A DNA stretch of 64,000 bases from Streptomyces halstedii (GTDB lineage: Bacteria; Actinomycetota; Actinomycetes; Streptomycetales; Streptomycetaceae), in assembly GCA_000720535.1 (NCBI GenBank), contig JOAZ01000001.1, positions 310,001 through 374,000 of the forward strand, written 5' to 3'. Made by a program: the position numbers and the translations under genes. The notes beneath the pieces were generated by a model. The model ran no database searches. It was not told the DNA's origin and saw only the letters and a list, made by a program, of their open reading frames with translations. Below are positions 9,171 through 17,853 of the stretch, one piece after another. The number at the start of each line of letters is the position of its first letter. The first letter of the stretch is position 1.

Positions 9171-10265
9171 TCAGGCCGGGTACGCGTGCGTCTGCACCGC
9201 CTTGACCGCCGCCCACACCGTCGCCCCCGGGTGGAGGTCGAGTTCGGCCGCAGCCACCGTCGTCAGGTCGGCGGCGAGGGGGAGTTCACCGGTGAGGTCG
9301 GCACGGATCCGGTCGCCGTGGGTCTCCAGACCGGCGACCTCGCACCGCCACAGGTTGCGCGCGCTGGAGGCCGTGGGCGGCTCGCGGTGCAGGGTCACGG
9401 CGCTCGGCGGGAACGCGACGAACACCGGCCCCGTCAGCTCCTCCGTGGTCGTGACCACCGGCCCGTCCCCGACCCGCACCGTCCGGCCCTCGGACCGCCC
9501 CTTGAAGAGGTTCAGGCCGACCAGGTGGGCGATGTAGTCGGTACGCGGCCGGCGGGCGATGTCGCCCGGGGCGCCCTCCTGGACGGTCCGGCCGTCCTCC
9601 ACCACGACGAGGTGGTCGGCCAGGACCATCGCGTCGAGGGGGTCGTGGGTGACGAGGACGGCGACGGCCTGGAAGTCGGCCAGATGCCGGCGGAGCTGGG
9701 CGCGCACGTCGAGGCGGGTACGGGCGTCGAGGGCGGCCAGCGGTTCGTCCAGCAGCAGGAGCCGGGGACGGGTGGCCAGGGCGCGGGCCAGGGCGACGCG
9801 CTGGGCCTGCCCGCCGGAGAGCTTCCGCGGCTTGGCGGCGGCGTGGCCGGCCAGGCCCATGCGGTCCAGCCACTCGGCGGCCTGGGCGCGGGCCGCCGCC
9901 TTGCCCGCCCCCTGGCAGCGGGGACCGAAGGCCACGTTGTCCAGGGCGCTCAGGTGCGGGAAGAGCAGATAGTCCTGGAAGACCACGCCGACCGGGCGGG
10001 ACTCGGGCGGGGTGCGCTCCAACGCGGCGCCGTCCAGCCGTAGATGGCCGCCGGTGAGCGGGACGAGTCCGGCCAGCGCGCGCAGGGCGGTGGTCTTCCC
10101 GGCGCCGTTGGGGCCGAGCAGGGCGACGACGTCCCCGGGCGCGGCCGTCAGCGCCACGTCGAGACGGAAGGCGCCGCGGTCGACGACCAGACGGGCGTCC
10201 AGCCCCTCCGCGCCCGGTTCCGGTGCGCCGCTCGTCGGGCGCGCGGTCTTTCCGACGTCGGTCAT
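9171..10265 (-). CDS. modC: Molybdate ABC transporter ATPase with TOBE domain
   Basis: 364 aa. Powers ModB for molybdate import. Walker A LLGPNGAGKTT, Q-loop VVFQDYLLF, signature KLSGGQAQR, Walker B LLLLDEPLAALD, then a C-terminal TOBE (molybdate/tungstate binding) region. The ATG at 10265 overlaps the modB stop (ATGA); an ATG five codons upstream is possible but would lie inside modB. Confidence 0.93.
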   Translation of the reverse strand: MTDVGKTARPTSGAPEPGAEGLDARLVVDRGAFRLDVALTAAPGDVVALLGPNGAGKTTALRALAGLVPLTGGHLRLDGAALERTPPESRPVGVVFQDYLLFPHLSALDNVAFGPRCQGAGKAAARAQAAEWLDRMGLAGHAAAKPRKLSGGQAQRVALARALATRPRLLLLDEPLAALDARTRLDVRAQLRRHLADFQAVAVLVTHDPLDAMVLADHLVVVEDGRTVQEGAPGDIARRPRTDYIAHLVGLNLFKGRSEGRTVRVGDGPVVTTTEELTGPVFVAFPPSAVTLHREPPTASSARNLWRCEVAGLETHGDRIRADLTGELPLAADLTTVAAAELDLHPGATVWAAVKAVQTHAYPA

Positions 10266-11122
10266 GAGGCGGTCATCCATCGGTCACGCAGCCCGGCCAG
10301 GACCGCGACGGACACGACCAGCAGCACCAGGCTGAGGGCGATCGCGGCGGCCGGGTCGCTCTGCAGGGCGAGGTAGACGGCGAGCGGCATGGTCTGCGTC
10401 CGGCCGGGGAAGTTCCCGGCGAAGGTGATCGTCGCCCCGAACTCGCCGAGCGCCCGCGCCCAGGCCAGGACGGCGCCCGCGGCGATACCGGGGGCGATGA
10501 GCGGCAGCGTGACCCGGCGGAACGCGGTGAAGCGGGAGGCCCCCAGGGTGGTGGCCGCCTCCTCGTACCGCGGATCGGCGGCCCGCAGCGTGCCCTCCAC
10601 GCTGATCACCAGGAACGGCATCGCCACGAACGCCTCGGCCAGCACCACACCCACCGTGGTGAACGGCAGCGTGATCCCGAACCAGGAGTCCAGATACCGC
10701 CCGACGACGCCGTTGCGGCCGAGCGCCATCAGCAGCGCCACACCGCCCACCACGGGGGGCAGGACGAGGGGGAGGGTCACCAGGGCCCGGACGAGGCCCC
10801 GGCCGGGGAACTCGACCCGGGCCAGCAGCCAGGCCAGCGGGACCCCGATCACCAGACTCACGGCGGTGGCCGCCGTCGCGCAGACCAGGGAGAGCCGGAG
10901 GGCCTGCCACACACCGGGGCTGGTCAGCTGGTCGGGGAGGCTGTGCCAGGGGGTCCGGATCAGCAGGGCGATCAGCGGCAGCACCAGGAACGCCAGCCCC
11001 AGCAGCGCCGGTACGAGCAACGGGAGCGGTACGCCCCGGCGGGAGCCCGGCCGGACCCGCCGCCGCGGCTCCCCGGCCGGGGGCGCGGCGACGGCGGCGG
11101 GCTCGTCGTGCGGGGAGGTCAC
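10262..11122 (-). CDS. modB: Molybdate ABC transporter permease
   Basis: 286 aa, integral membrane subunit with about six hydrophobic segments and the permease EAA-type loop EEAATTLGASRFTAFRRVTLP; ARALGEFGATI and GRTQTMPLAVY are typical of ModB. GTG at 11122 overlaps the modA stop (GTGA). Homologous sequence starts only after about 25 Pro/Arg-rich residues. Confidence 0.93.
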   Translation of the reverse strand: MTSPHDEPAAVAAPPAGEPRRRVRPGSRRGVPLPLLVPALLGLAFLVLPLIALLIRTPWHSLPDQLTSPGVWQALRLSLVCATAATAVSLVIGVPLAWLLARVEFPGRGLVRALVTLPLVLPPVVGGVALLMALGRNGVVGRYLDSWFGITLPFTTVGVVLAEAFVAMPFLVISVEGTLRAADPRYEEAATTLGASRFTAFRRVTLPLIAPGIAAGAVLAWARALGEFGATITFAGNFPGRTQTMPLAVYLALQSDPAAAIALSLVLLVVSVAVLAGLRDRWMTAS

Positions 11123-11934
11123 GGCTTCAGGAACCCGGCCCCGGTCAGGACCCGCTGGCCCTGGTCGGACCGCACCAGCTCGATGAACGCCTTGGCCGCC
11201 TCGGCGTTGGGCGCGTCCTTGAGGAGGGCGATCGGGTAGTCGTTGACGGCGTCGGCGGACTCGGGGAAGTCGACGCCCTCCACCTTGTCGCCCGCCGCCC
11301 GCACGTCGGTCTTGTAGACGACCGCGGCGTCCGCCTCCTTCAACTCCACCTTCGTCAGGGCGCTCTTGACGTCCTGCTCGTAGGAGACCGGGGTCAGCTT
11401 GAGTCCGCTGGCCGCCAGCGCCTTCTGCGCGGCGGAACCGCACGGCACCTCCTCGGCGCACAGCACGACCTTCAGGTCCGACTTGGTGAGGTCCTTCAGG
11501 GAGGAGATCTTGTCGGGGTTGCCCGGCAGGGTGGCGATCTCCAACTGGTTGCGGACGAAGGTCTCCGGGGCCCCGGAGGTGTCCCCCGCGTCGGTGACGA
11601 TCTTCATCGTCTTGGGGCTCGCCGCGGCGAACAGGTCCGCCGGTGCGCCGCCGGTGATGCTCGCGGCGAGGGAGTCGCTGCCGCCGAAGCTGAAGGTGAC
11701 CTTCGTGCCCGGGTGCTCCTTCTCGAACTGCTCGCCCAGCGTCGTGAAGCTCTCCTTCAGCGAGGCGGCGGCGAAGACGGTCACCGTGCCGGAGAGCTTC
11801 GGGGAGGAGGAGGACCTCGGCGCGGAGGAACCGGAGCCGGACGAGGAGTCGTCGGACGAGCAGGCGCTCAGGGCCAGCAGCGCGGCCGCTCCCACGGCGG
11901 CGACCTGCGTGGTCCGGCGCGCGGATCGGGTCAT
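11119..11934 (-). CDS. modA: Molybdate-binding lipoprotein
   Basis: 271 aa. Signal peptide with lipobox LSAC near residue 25, then a Ser-rich linker and the periplasmic-binding-protein fold: TVTVFAAASLKESF, GGSDSLAASI, GAPADLFAAAS, ending DQGQRVLTGAGF, as in ModA. First gene of modABC on the - strand. ATG at 11934 preceded by AGGGAG; a TTG one codon upstream is less likely. Confidence 0.93.
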   Translation of the reverse strand: MTRSARRTTQVAAVGAAALLALSACSSDDSSSGSGSSAPRSSSSPKLSGTVTVFAAASLKESFTTLGEQFEKEHPGTKVTFSFGGSDSLAASITGGAPADLFAAASPKTMKIVTDAGDTSGAPETFVRNQLEIATLPGNPDKISSLKDLTKSDLKVVLCAEEVPCGSAAQKALAASGLKLTPVSYEQDVKSALTKVELKEADAAVVYKTDVRAAGDKVEGVDFPESADAVNDYPIALLKDAPNAEAAKAFIELVRSDQGQRVLTGAGFLKP

Positions 11935-12150
11935 CAAGGATCTACTCCCTCTGCTTCTCGCGGTTGTCCGCGAACGCTCATCGGTGGTCTCCCGACGACC
12001 CCGTGGGCCGACGTGACGTGGGCCGCGAGGGCCGGCCCGGCGGCCCGCGCGTCGCGTTCCGCGGCGGGATTCCCGCCGTCGACCCGGTGCCCACCGGCCT
12101 CGGCGCCGACGCCGGGTACGGCGCCCACACCGCCGGTCCGGTAGGTGTTC

Positions 12151-12185
12151 ATACGCCGATCATACTTCCGCATATGCGAGGCGTA
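12151..12185. promoter_or_regulatory. Nested palindrome upstream of modABC
   Basis: In the 484-bp gene-free stretch between modA and the TOBE regulator gene, a perfect CGCATATGCG (12169-12178) is flanked by TACGCC (12152-12157) and GGCGTA (12180-12185). The surroundings are AT-richer than the coding DNA. Position suits a mod operator bound by a molybdate-responsive regulator such as the neighbouring TOBE protein; that is inference. No other gene was recognised in 11935-12418. Confidence 0.35.
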
Positions 12186-12418
12186 AGTCTCCTGTCACAT
12201 TGCATGAGCCTGGCCACTCATCCAAAGGGCTTGTATGTGCGTTTATACGGGCGTGCCCGGCGGGTACCGTCATCCGGGAGGTGGTAGCCCGTGAGCCGGT
12301 CCCTCACCGCCGCCGGGGCGACCGCCGGACCCGTGGCGGGGTTCGCCCTCACAGGTGACCTGGCCCGTCCGGCCCGCGCGGCCGCCCCGGCGGGCCGGAC
12401 TCCGGGGTCAGCCGTCCG

Positions 12419-12817
12419 TCACACCCGGTCGACGTGCACGTTCGTCGACTTCACCCGGGCGGTGGCCTCCATGCCGACCTCCAGCCCCAGCTCCTCCACC
12501 GCCTCGCGGGTGAGCAGCGACACCAGCCGGTGCGGTCCGGCCTGGATCTCCACCTGGGCGGCCACGTCACCGAGCTGGACGGCGGTGACGATGCCGGGGA
12601 AGGCGTTGCGCACCGACGTGGAGGAGGGGACGTCGGGCTGTCCGTGCCCGCCCTGGGCGAGTTCGACGGAGAAGGCGGCCAGGTCCTTCCCGTCCACGAG
12701 CCGGCGCCCGCCCTCGTCGCGATGGGTCGCTACCCTGCCCGCGTCCGCCCACCGTCGCGCGGTGTCCGGACTCACGCCGAGCAGCCGTGCCGCCTGGCCG
12801 ATCGTGTATGACGTCAT
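12419..12817 (-). CDS. HTH (MerR-like) regulator with TOBE molybdate-binding domain
   Basis: 132 aa. N-terminal excisionase/MerR-type helix-turn-helix (YTIGQAARLLGVSPDTARRWADAGRV) and a C-terminal TOBE/Mop-like domain (NAFPGIVTAVQLGDVAAQVEI ... MEATARVKSTNVHV). Functions like ModE in the sense of one DNA-binding and one oxyanion-binding domain, so control of modABC, which lies downstream on the same strand about 480 bp away, is plausible. ATG at 12817 chosen; a TTG at 12826 is in frame. Confidence 0.85.
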   Translation of the reverse strand: MTSYTIGQAARLLGVSPDTARRWADAGRVATHRDEGGRRLVDGKDLAAFSVELAQGGHGQPDVPSSTSVRNAFPGIVTAVQLGDVAAQVEIQAGPHRLVSLLTREAVEELGLEVGMEATARVKSTNVHVDRV

Positions 12818-12895
12818 GCGGGTCAAGATAGGCCACCGGCCGGTCCCACATGCCGGCCGGCCACGGCCGTACAGGCGTGTGACCGGGGGAAAGGA

Positions 12896-12930
12896 CGGGG
12901 AGGGGAGGCCGCCGCGGCCTCCCCTCCCCG
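12896..12930 (-). terminator. metE terminator
   Basis: Perfect 16-bp stem: CGGGGAGGGGAGGCCG (12896-12911), 3-base loop, CGGCCTCCCCTCCCCG (12915-12930), starting 13 bases past the metE stop. No T-run, typical of streptomycete terminators. Confidence 0.75.
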
Positions 12931-12942
12931 CTCCGCGTACGG

Positions 12943-15255
12943 CTAGGCGAGTTCCGCCCGTACGGTGCGGGCGGCGGCGACCAGGTTCTCCAGGGAGGCG
13001 CGCGTCTCGGGCCAGGCACGGGTCTTCAGACCGCAGTCCGGGTTGACCCAGAGGCGTTCGGCCGGGATGGCCTCAAGTCCCTTCCGCAGCAGAGCGGCCG
13101 CCTCCTCGGCGCTCGGGACGCGCGGGGAGTGGATGTCGTAGACGCCGGGTCCGGCCTCGCGCGGGTAGCCGTGGGCGGCCAGTTCGCGGGCGACCTGCAT
13201 GTGCGAGCGGGCGGCCTCCAGGCTGATGACGTCGGCGTCGAGGTCGTCGATGGCCTGGACGATGTCCCCGAACTCGGCGTAGCACATGTGCGTGTGGATC
13301 TGGGTGTCCGGGCGCACTCCGGCGGTGGTGAGACGGAACGCCTCGGTGGCCCAGTCGAGATAGGCGGGGCGGTCGGCGGCGCGCAGGGGCAGCGTCTCGC
13401 GCAGGGCGGGCTCGTCCACCTGGATGACCGAGGTCCCGGCCGCCTCCAGGTCGTCGACCTCGTCGCGCAGGGCGAGGGCCACCTGGCGGGCGGTGTCGCC
13501 GAGGGGCTGGTCGTCGCGGACGAAGGACCAGGCGAGCATGGTGACCGGGCCGGTCAGCATGCCCTTGACCGGCCGTTCGGTCAGGGAGTTGGCGTACGCG
13601 GTCCAGCGCACCGTCATCGGGTGCGGCCGGGAGATGTCCCCGGCGAGGACCGGCGGGCGGACGTAACGGGTGCCGTAGGACTGGACCCAGCCGTGCCGTG
13701 TGGCGAGGTAGCCCGTCAGCTGCTCGGCGAAGTACTGCACCATGTCGTTGCGTTCGGGCTCGCCGTGCACCAGGACATCGATACCGGCCTTCTCCTGGAA
13801 GGCGAGGACGTCGCGGATCTCGTTCTCGATGCGCCGCTCGTATCCGGCGGTGTCGATCCGGCCGGCGCGCAGGTCGGCGCGGGCGGTGCGCAGTTCGGTG
13901 GTCTGCGGGAACGAGCCGATGGTGGTCGTCGGCAGCAGCGGCAGTCCGAGGTGGGCGCGCTGGGCGGCGGTGCGCTCGGCGTACGGCTGGGAGCGGCGGC
14001 CGTCCGCGTCGGTGACGGCGGCGGCCCTGGCCCGTACGGCGGGGTCGCGGGTGATCGGGGACCGGGCACGGGAGGCCAGGTCGGCCCGGTTGGCGGCGAG
14101 TTCGGCGGAGACGGCACCGGTGCCCTCGGACAGGCCCCGGGCGAGGGTGACGATCTCCGCCGTCTTCTGCCGGGCGAAGGCGAGCCAGCGAAGGATCTGC
14201 GGGTCGATGTCCCGCTCCGCCGCCGCGTCGAGCGGGACGTGCAGCAGGGAGCAGGAGGCGGCCACGTCCACCTGGCCGGCCAGGCCGAGGAGCGTCCCCA
14301 GCGTGGACAGGGACTTCTCCAGGTCGTTGATCCAGATGTTGCGGCCGTTGACGACACCGGCGATCAGACGCTTGCCGGGCAGTCCGCCGACGGCGGCGAG
14401 GGCGTCGAGGTTGGCCGCGGCGGAGTCGGTGAAGTCGAGGGCGAGACCGTCGACGGGCGCCTTCGCCAGGACGGGCAGGGCGTCACCGAGCCGGTCGAAG
14501 TAGGAGGCGACGAGGAGCTGGGGGCGGTCGGTGAGGCCGCCCAGGTCGCGGTAGGCGCGGCCGGCGGCGTTCAGCTCGGCCGGGGTGCGGTCCTGGACGA
14601 GGGCGGGCTCGTCGAGCTGGATCCACTCGGCACCGGCGGCCCGCAGGTCGGCCAGCACCTCGGCGTAGACGGGCAGCAGCCGGTCCAGGAGGGTCAGCGG
14701 CTCGAAGTCGGCGGCCACACCCGGCGCGGGCTTGGCCAGCAGGAGGTAGGTGACGGGGCCGACCAGCACGGGACGGGCGGCGAGGCCGAGCGCGAGGGCT
14801 TCCTTCAGCTCGGTGACCTGCCGGGTGGAGTCGGCCGTGAAGACGGTGTCCGGACCCAGTTCGGGCACCAGGTAGTGGTAGTTGGTGTCGAACCACTTGG
14901 TCATCTCCAGGGGCGCCACGTCCTGGGTCCCGCGGGCCATCGCGAAGTAGCCGTCGAGGGCGTCGGCGCCGACGGCCGCCCGGTGCCGCCCGGGGATCGC
15001 GCCGACCATGACACTGGTGTCCAGCACATGGTCGTAGTACGAGAAGTCGCCGGTCGGCACCTCGTGGACACCGGCGTCGGCGAGCTGCCGCCAGTTGCTC
15101 CGGCGGAGCTCCGCGGCGGTCTCCCGGAGGGCGTCGGCGGTGACCCGGCCCTTCCAGTAGCCCTCGACGGCCTTCTTCAGCTCCCGGTCGGGGCCTTGGC
15201 GGGGGTAGCCGTACACGGTGGCGCGTGCTGCCGCGGCTGCGGGCTGTGCTGTCAC
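12943..15255 (-). CDS. metE: Cobalamin-independent methionine synthase
   Basis: 770 aa, full length for the family. Transfers methyl from 5-methyltetrahydrofolate to homocysteine without B12. Duplicated barrel; C-terminal zinc site includes HTHMCYAEF and NPDCGLKTR; GSFPQT begins the catalytic half. GTG at 15255 follows GAAGGAG at normal spacing. A cobalamin riboswitch precedes it, so the gene should be silenced when B12 is available and the B12-dependent MetH can work. Confidence 0.97.
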   Translation of the reverse strand: MTAQPAAAAARATVYGYPRQGPDRELKKAVEGYWKGRVTADALRETAAELRRSNWRQLADAGVHEVPTGDFSYYDHVLDTSVMVGAIPGRHRAAVGADALDGYFAMARGTQDVAPLEMTKWFDTNYHYLVPELGPDTVFTADSTRQVTELKEALALGLAARPVLVGPVTYLLLAKPAPGVAADFEPLTLLDRLLPVYAEVLADLRAAGAEWIQLDEPALVQDRTPAELNAAGRAYRDLGGLTDRPQLLVASYFDRLGDALPVLAKAPVDGLALDFTDSAAANLDALAAVGGLPGKRLIAGVVNGRNIWINDLEKSLSTLGTLLGLAGQVDVAASCSLLHVPLDAAAERDIDPQILRWLAFARQKTAEIVTLARGLSEGTGAVSAELAANRADLASRARSPITRDPAVRARAAAVTDADGRRSQPYAERTAAQRAHLGLPLLPTTTIGSFPQTTELRTARADLRAGRIDTAGYERRIENEIRDVLAFQEKAGIDVLVHGEPERNDMVQYFAEQLTGYLATRHGWVQSYGTRYVRPPVLAGDISRPHPMTVRWTAYANSLTERPVKGMLTGPVTMLAWSFVRDDQPLGDTARQVALALRDEVDDLEAAGTSVIQVDEPALRETLPLRAADRPAYLDWATEAFRLTTAGVRPDTQIHTHMCYAEFGDIVQAIDDLDADVISLEAARSHMQVARELAAHGYPREAGPGVYDIHSPRVPSAEEAAALLRKGLEAIPAERLWVNPDCGLKTRAWPETRASLENLVAAARTVRAELA

Positions 15256-15424
15256 GGAAATCTCCTTCGCGAGACGACTCCTTGAGATCCCGGAGACGGG
15301 ACACGGGCGCGAAGGGGTGACGGACCGGACGGAACACACGCCCTGTGCGGGAGGTTCCGTCTGGTATGTACGCCGACCCGCCCACGAGGTCACCGGGATG
15401 TCCGCACGCGATCGTTCGCGTACG

Positions 15425-15630
15425 GGCAACAGGCAGGTCTTCGGACTCGTGGGCACGTCTGCCGGGGCAGACACCTACTGGCCGTCGCTTCCCAGGTCCG
15501 TGCGGACCCAGTGCGTATGACGGCGGTCGTTCCCACTCACCGCTGCGGGGCAGTCCCGGATTCCCACCGGGTTCCCTCTTACGACGCGCCTGCCTGGCGG
15601 ACAGGGCGAACCAGCTGCACCGGTCAGCCT
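15425..15630 (-). promoter_or_regulatory. Cobalamin riboswitch (metE leader)
   Basis: Read on the - strand, the leader contains the conserved GGTGGGAATCCGGG core at about 15560, GACTGCCCCGCAGCGGTGAG, and the late conserved AGTCCGAAGACCTGCC around 15440. These are hallmarks of the Rfam cobalamin riboswitch. It lies between the promoter region and the metE ribosome site; limits are approximate. Confidence 0.93.
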
Positions 15631-15713
15631 AGAGGGCGGATCACGAACCGGGCGCCACTGTTCACATGCCGGACCGGGATATGAGACACCGGGCGGCCGC
15701 GTACGGCGGCGCC

Positions 15714-15758
15714 ACACGCCGGGCGCGGCGGCCTCCCGCCCGACGGCGCCCGGCGTGT
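15714..15758 (-). terminator. Terminator of the transcobalamin-like gene
   Basis: 13-bp perfect inverted repeat ACACGCCGGGCGC (15714-15726) / GCGCCCGGCGTGT (15746-15758), downstream of the gene ending at 15900 on the - strand. The interval 15631-15899 holds further GC-rich inverted repeats (for example around 15868-15893) but no gene. Confidence 0.6.
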
Positions 15759-15899
15759 CGCGGGACGTCTCCGCCCGGTGGGGGACGTGTGCGGCGGCCG
15801 GGGCGACGCGCCGGTGGTCCTCCGGCGGCCGGGCCCCGGCCGTCGGGGCCCCGGCCGCCGCCGCTCACGTCCGGTCCCGGCCGCGCGGCCGGACGCCGG

Positions 15900-17312
15900 T
15901 CAGGCGCCCCAGCGCAGGGCCAGGGTGTCGCCCGCGTGGACGACCGTGCCCCGGGTGGCCGCCGTGAAGGCCGCGCCGTCGGCGCTGACCCGCCAACTGC
16001 CGGAAGCGCTGTTGGCCTTGCCGTTGAGCGCGGTGACGGTGCCCGTCCCGGACGACGGGGTCACCGACGAGACACAGCCGGACGGGGCGGCGGAGCCGGT
16101 CGCCGCGTCGAGCACCGCGCCCAGCGTGGTCGTGGTCCCCGTCGGCGTGAACGAGACGGAGCACACCTTCAGACCGCCGGCGCCGTCGTCGACGGTGAGG
16201 GCCAGCTTCGCGGCCGTACCGGAGGTGAAGGAGCTCTGGGCCACCCAGCGGGGCGCGCCCGAGGTGGCCGGCACCGGGGGAGCGGCGGTGAAGCCGCCGC
16301 CCGCCACGGCACGCAGCCCGTCGACGGAGGCGTAGGCGGAGGGGGTGGTGTCGGAGGGCTGGTACTTGAAGCCGCCGCCCGGGTTGAACTGCTGGGCTAT
16401 CAGGAAGTCGACGGGGGTCTTGCCGGCCGAGGTGAGGAAGTCGCCGGTCTGCGCGTCGATGCCGCAGGCGTTCAGACCGGACACCGCCCAGCCGTTGGAG
16501 TCGGTGTTGACGCCGAACATGGCGTTGAAGGCACCGCTGCCCGGTACCAGCTTGCTCTTCAGGAACGCCTTGGCCCGGGTGATGCCGCTGTCGGTGTGCG
16601 GGACGCCGGAGACGCACAGCGCGGCCATCGCCGCACCGGTCATGTCGATGTCGCTGGTGGTGCCGAGCTGCCCCGGATCGCCCTCGGCCTTGCCGTAGTT
16701 CCAGCCGCCGTCGTCGTGCTGGTTGGCCCGGACACGGGTGACCAGCCGGTCGAGCAGGGCCTGCGGGACGCGTGGGGTCCCCGCTTGGGTGGCGGCGCCG
16801 CCGAGGGCGAGTGCGGCGAAGACGGTGCCGTTGAAGTTGGCGGACGGGCCGAAGTAGCCGGGCTCGGCGTTCTGCCAGTAGCCGTAGATGTCGGCGACCA
16901 GGTTGCGGGAGGCGGAGACGCGGGCCGGGTCGATACCGGCGGCGTAGGCGTTGAGGGCCGCCCGCTCGTAGTCGGTGACCACCGGGGTCGCCGACGGCCA
17001 GCTCGCCGTGGACAGCAGGGCGCGGTAGACGGTTCTCGCGTTCTTCGTGGTGTCCCCGCCCGGGGTGACGTCCACGGCGGCCGTGCCCGCGGCCGCGAAC
17101 GCGCTGAACGCCCACTCGTTCGAGAGCCCCGGGCCGGCGTACGAACCGTCGGCGGCCTGGAGGGATGTGAGGTACGCGACACCGTTGGTCTTCGAGGTGG
17201 CGATCTGCGCGGGCGTCGCGGTGGCGGCCGCGGGCACGACGGTCAGACAGAGGGCGCCGAGGGCCGCGGCCGCGACGAACACCGGACGGCGGGAGGACGA
17301 AAGACGGGGCAT
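15900..17312 (-). CDS. Secreted transcobalamin-like protein (alpha-toroid plus DUF4430 beta domain)
   Basis: 470 aa. Sec signal peptide (hydrophobic run ending near PAAATATPA). Residues about 35-320 are alpha/alpha-toroid repeats of the prenyltransferase/squalene-cyclase fold (DDGGWNYGKAEGD, DIDMTGAAM, NPGGGFKYQ). Residues about 350-470 resemble DUF4430, the beta domain of transcobalamin and intrinsic factor (TTLGAVLDAATG, GWRVS-like core, HAGDTLALRW). The order toroid then beta domain is that of animal B12 carriers. No cyclase DxDD catalytic motif was seen. A B12 riboswitch precedes it. Inferred role: extracellular corrinoid capture. ATG at 17312 follows AAGGAG. Confidence 0.82.
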   Translation of the reverse strand: MPRLSSSRRPVFVAAAALGALCLTVVPAAATATPAQIATSKTNGVAYLTSLQAADGSYAGPGLSNEWAFSAFAAAGTAAVDVTPGGDTTKNARTVYRALLSTASWPSATPVVTDYERAALNAYAAGIDPARVSASRNLVADIYGYWQNAEPGYFGPSANFNGTVFAALALGGAATQAGTPRVPQALLDRLVTRVRANQHDDGGWNYGKAEGDPGQLGTTSDIDMTGAAMAALCVSGVPHTDSGITRAKAFLKSKLVPGSGAFNAMFGVNTDSNGWAVSGLNACGIDAQTGDFLTSAGKTPVDFLIAQQFNPGGGFKYQPSDTTPSAYASVDGLRAVAGGGFTAAPPVPATSGAPRWVAQSSFTSGTAAKLALTVDDGAGGLKVCSVSFTPTGTTTTLGAVLDAATGSAAPSGCVSSVTPSSGTGTVTALNGKANSASGSWRVSADGAAFTAATRGTVVHAGDTLALRWGA

Positions 17313-17409
17313 GGCCTGCTCCTTGGATGAGGAGGCGCCGACCGGACCCGTGTCCTCGGAAGTGCGGGAGCAGCGGGCAGGGCCGCCGCCCGAACGCGTG
17401 GACCGGCTT

Positions 17410-17555
17410 CCTGTGGTGCGTCGCCGCACGGGCATTCGGGCTCGGCACGACGTCCCGTCGTGCCATACCGCTGCGCGTCAGCCCTGGACTCCCACCAGGT
17501 TCCCCCATGTGGCAGCCCAGGACGCTACCCGAGGGGCACGACTCCCGCCAGAAGG
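17410..17555 (-). promoter_or_regulatory. Cobalamin riboswitch, - strand
   Basis: On the - strand the leader of the secreted toroid protein reads GGGAACCTGGTGGGAGTCC, then GGGCTGACGCGCAGCGGTA and a distal hairpin GGCACGACGGGACGTCGTGCC, followed by GAGCCCGAATGCCCG. This fits the B12 core (GGGAA..GGTG..A.TCC..CTG.CGC.GC..GT). Limits approximate; more compact than the metE switch. Confidence 0.85.
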
Positions 17556-17631
17556 CCCCCGGAGCGCCCGCGCCCGCCGGGGACCGCACCTTGACGGCGT
17601 CCGTGGACGCGTGCTCAAATCCGCCTGATAC

Positions 17632-17735
17632 GCACTGAGTTCCAGGGGAAGCCGGTCGAAACCCGGCGCTGACCCGCAACCGTAGGCCCGGCACCGCCGG
17701 GCGAGCCGGAACACCTGGGACGAGATCTTCAGCGA
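17632..17735 (+). promoter_or_regulatory. Cobalamin riboswitch, + strand
   Basis: Contains GGGGAAGCCGGTCGAAACCC, GGCGCTGACCCGCAACCGTAGG, a GC-rich P-stem GCCCGGCACCGCCGGGC and GAGCCGGAACACCTGGGA, the hallmark sequence of B12 riboswitches. It leads into the wall-anchored toroid gene and ECF operon. A small hairpin ACGCCGT/ACGGCGT (17739-17760) directly after it could be part of the expression platform. The interval 17313-17853 holds this divergent riboswitch pair and its promoters, no gene. Confidence 0.9.
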
Positions 17736-17853
17736 GAAACGCCGTCGCGGACTACGGCGTGGTCGACCAGCCCTGCCGTGCGGCACACGCCCCCGCGGTC
17801 AAGGCCCTTCGCCACGTTCGTGTGCCCGCGGACATCAGGACGAGGGGGCCGCG

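Noticed and set aside
11934-12173. 79-codon - strand frame upstream of modA
   Set aside because: Composition is unremarkable, it crosses the nested palindrome of the mod promoter region, and no ribosome site or homology is apparent.
12291-13046. Possible secreted protein starting MSRSLTAAGATAGP with a good ribosome site
   Set aside because: After about 40 signal-peptide-like residues it runs antisense to the TOBE regulator and has no recognisable domain; at best a remnant.
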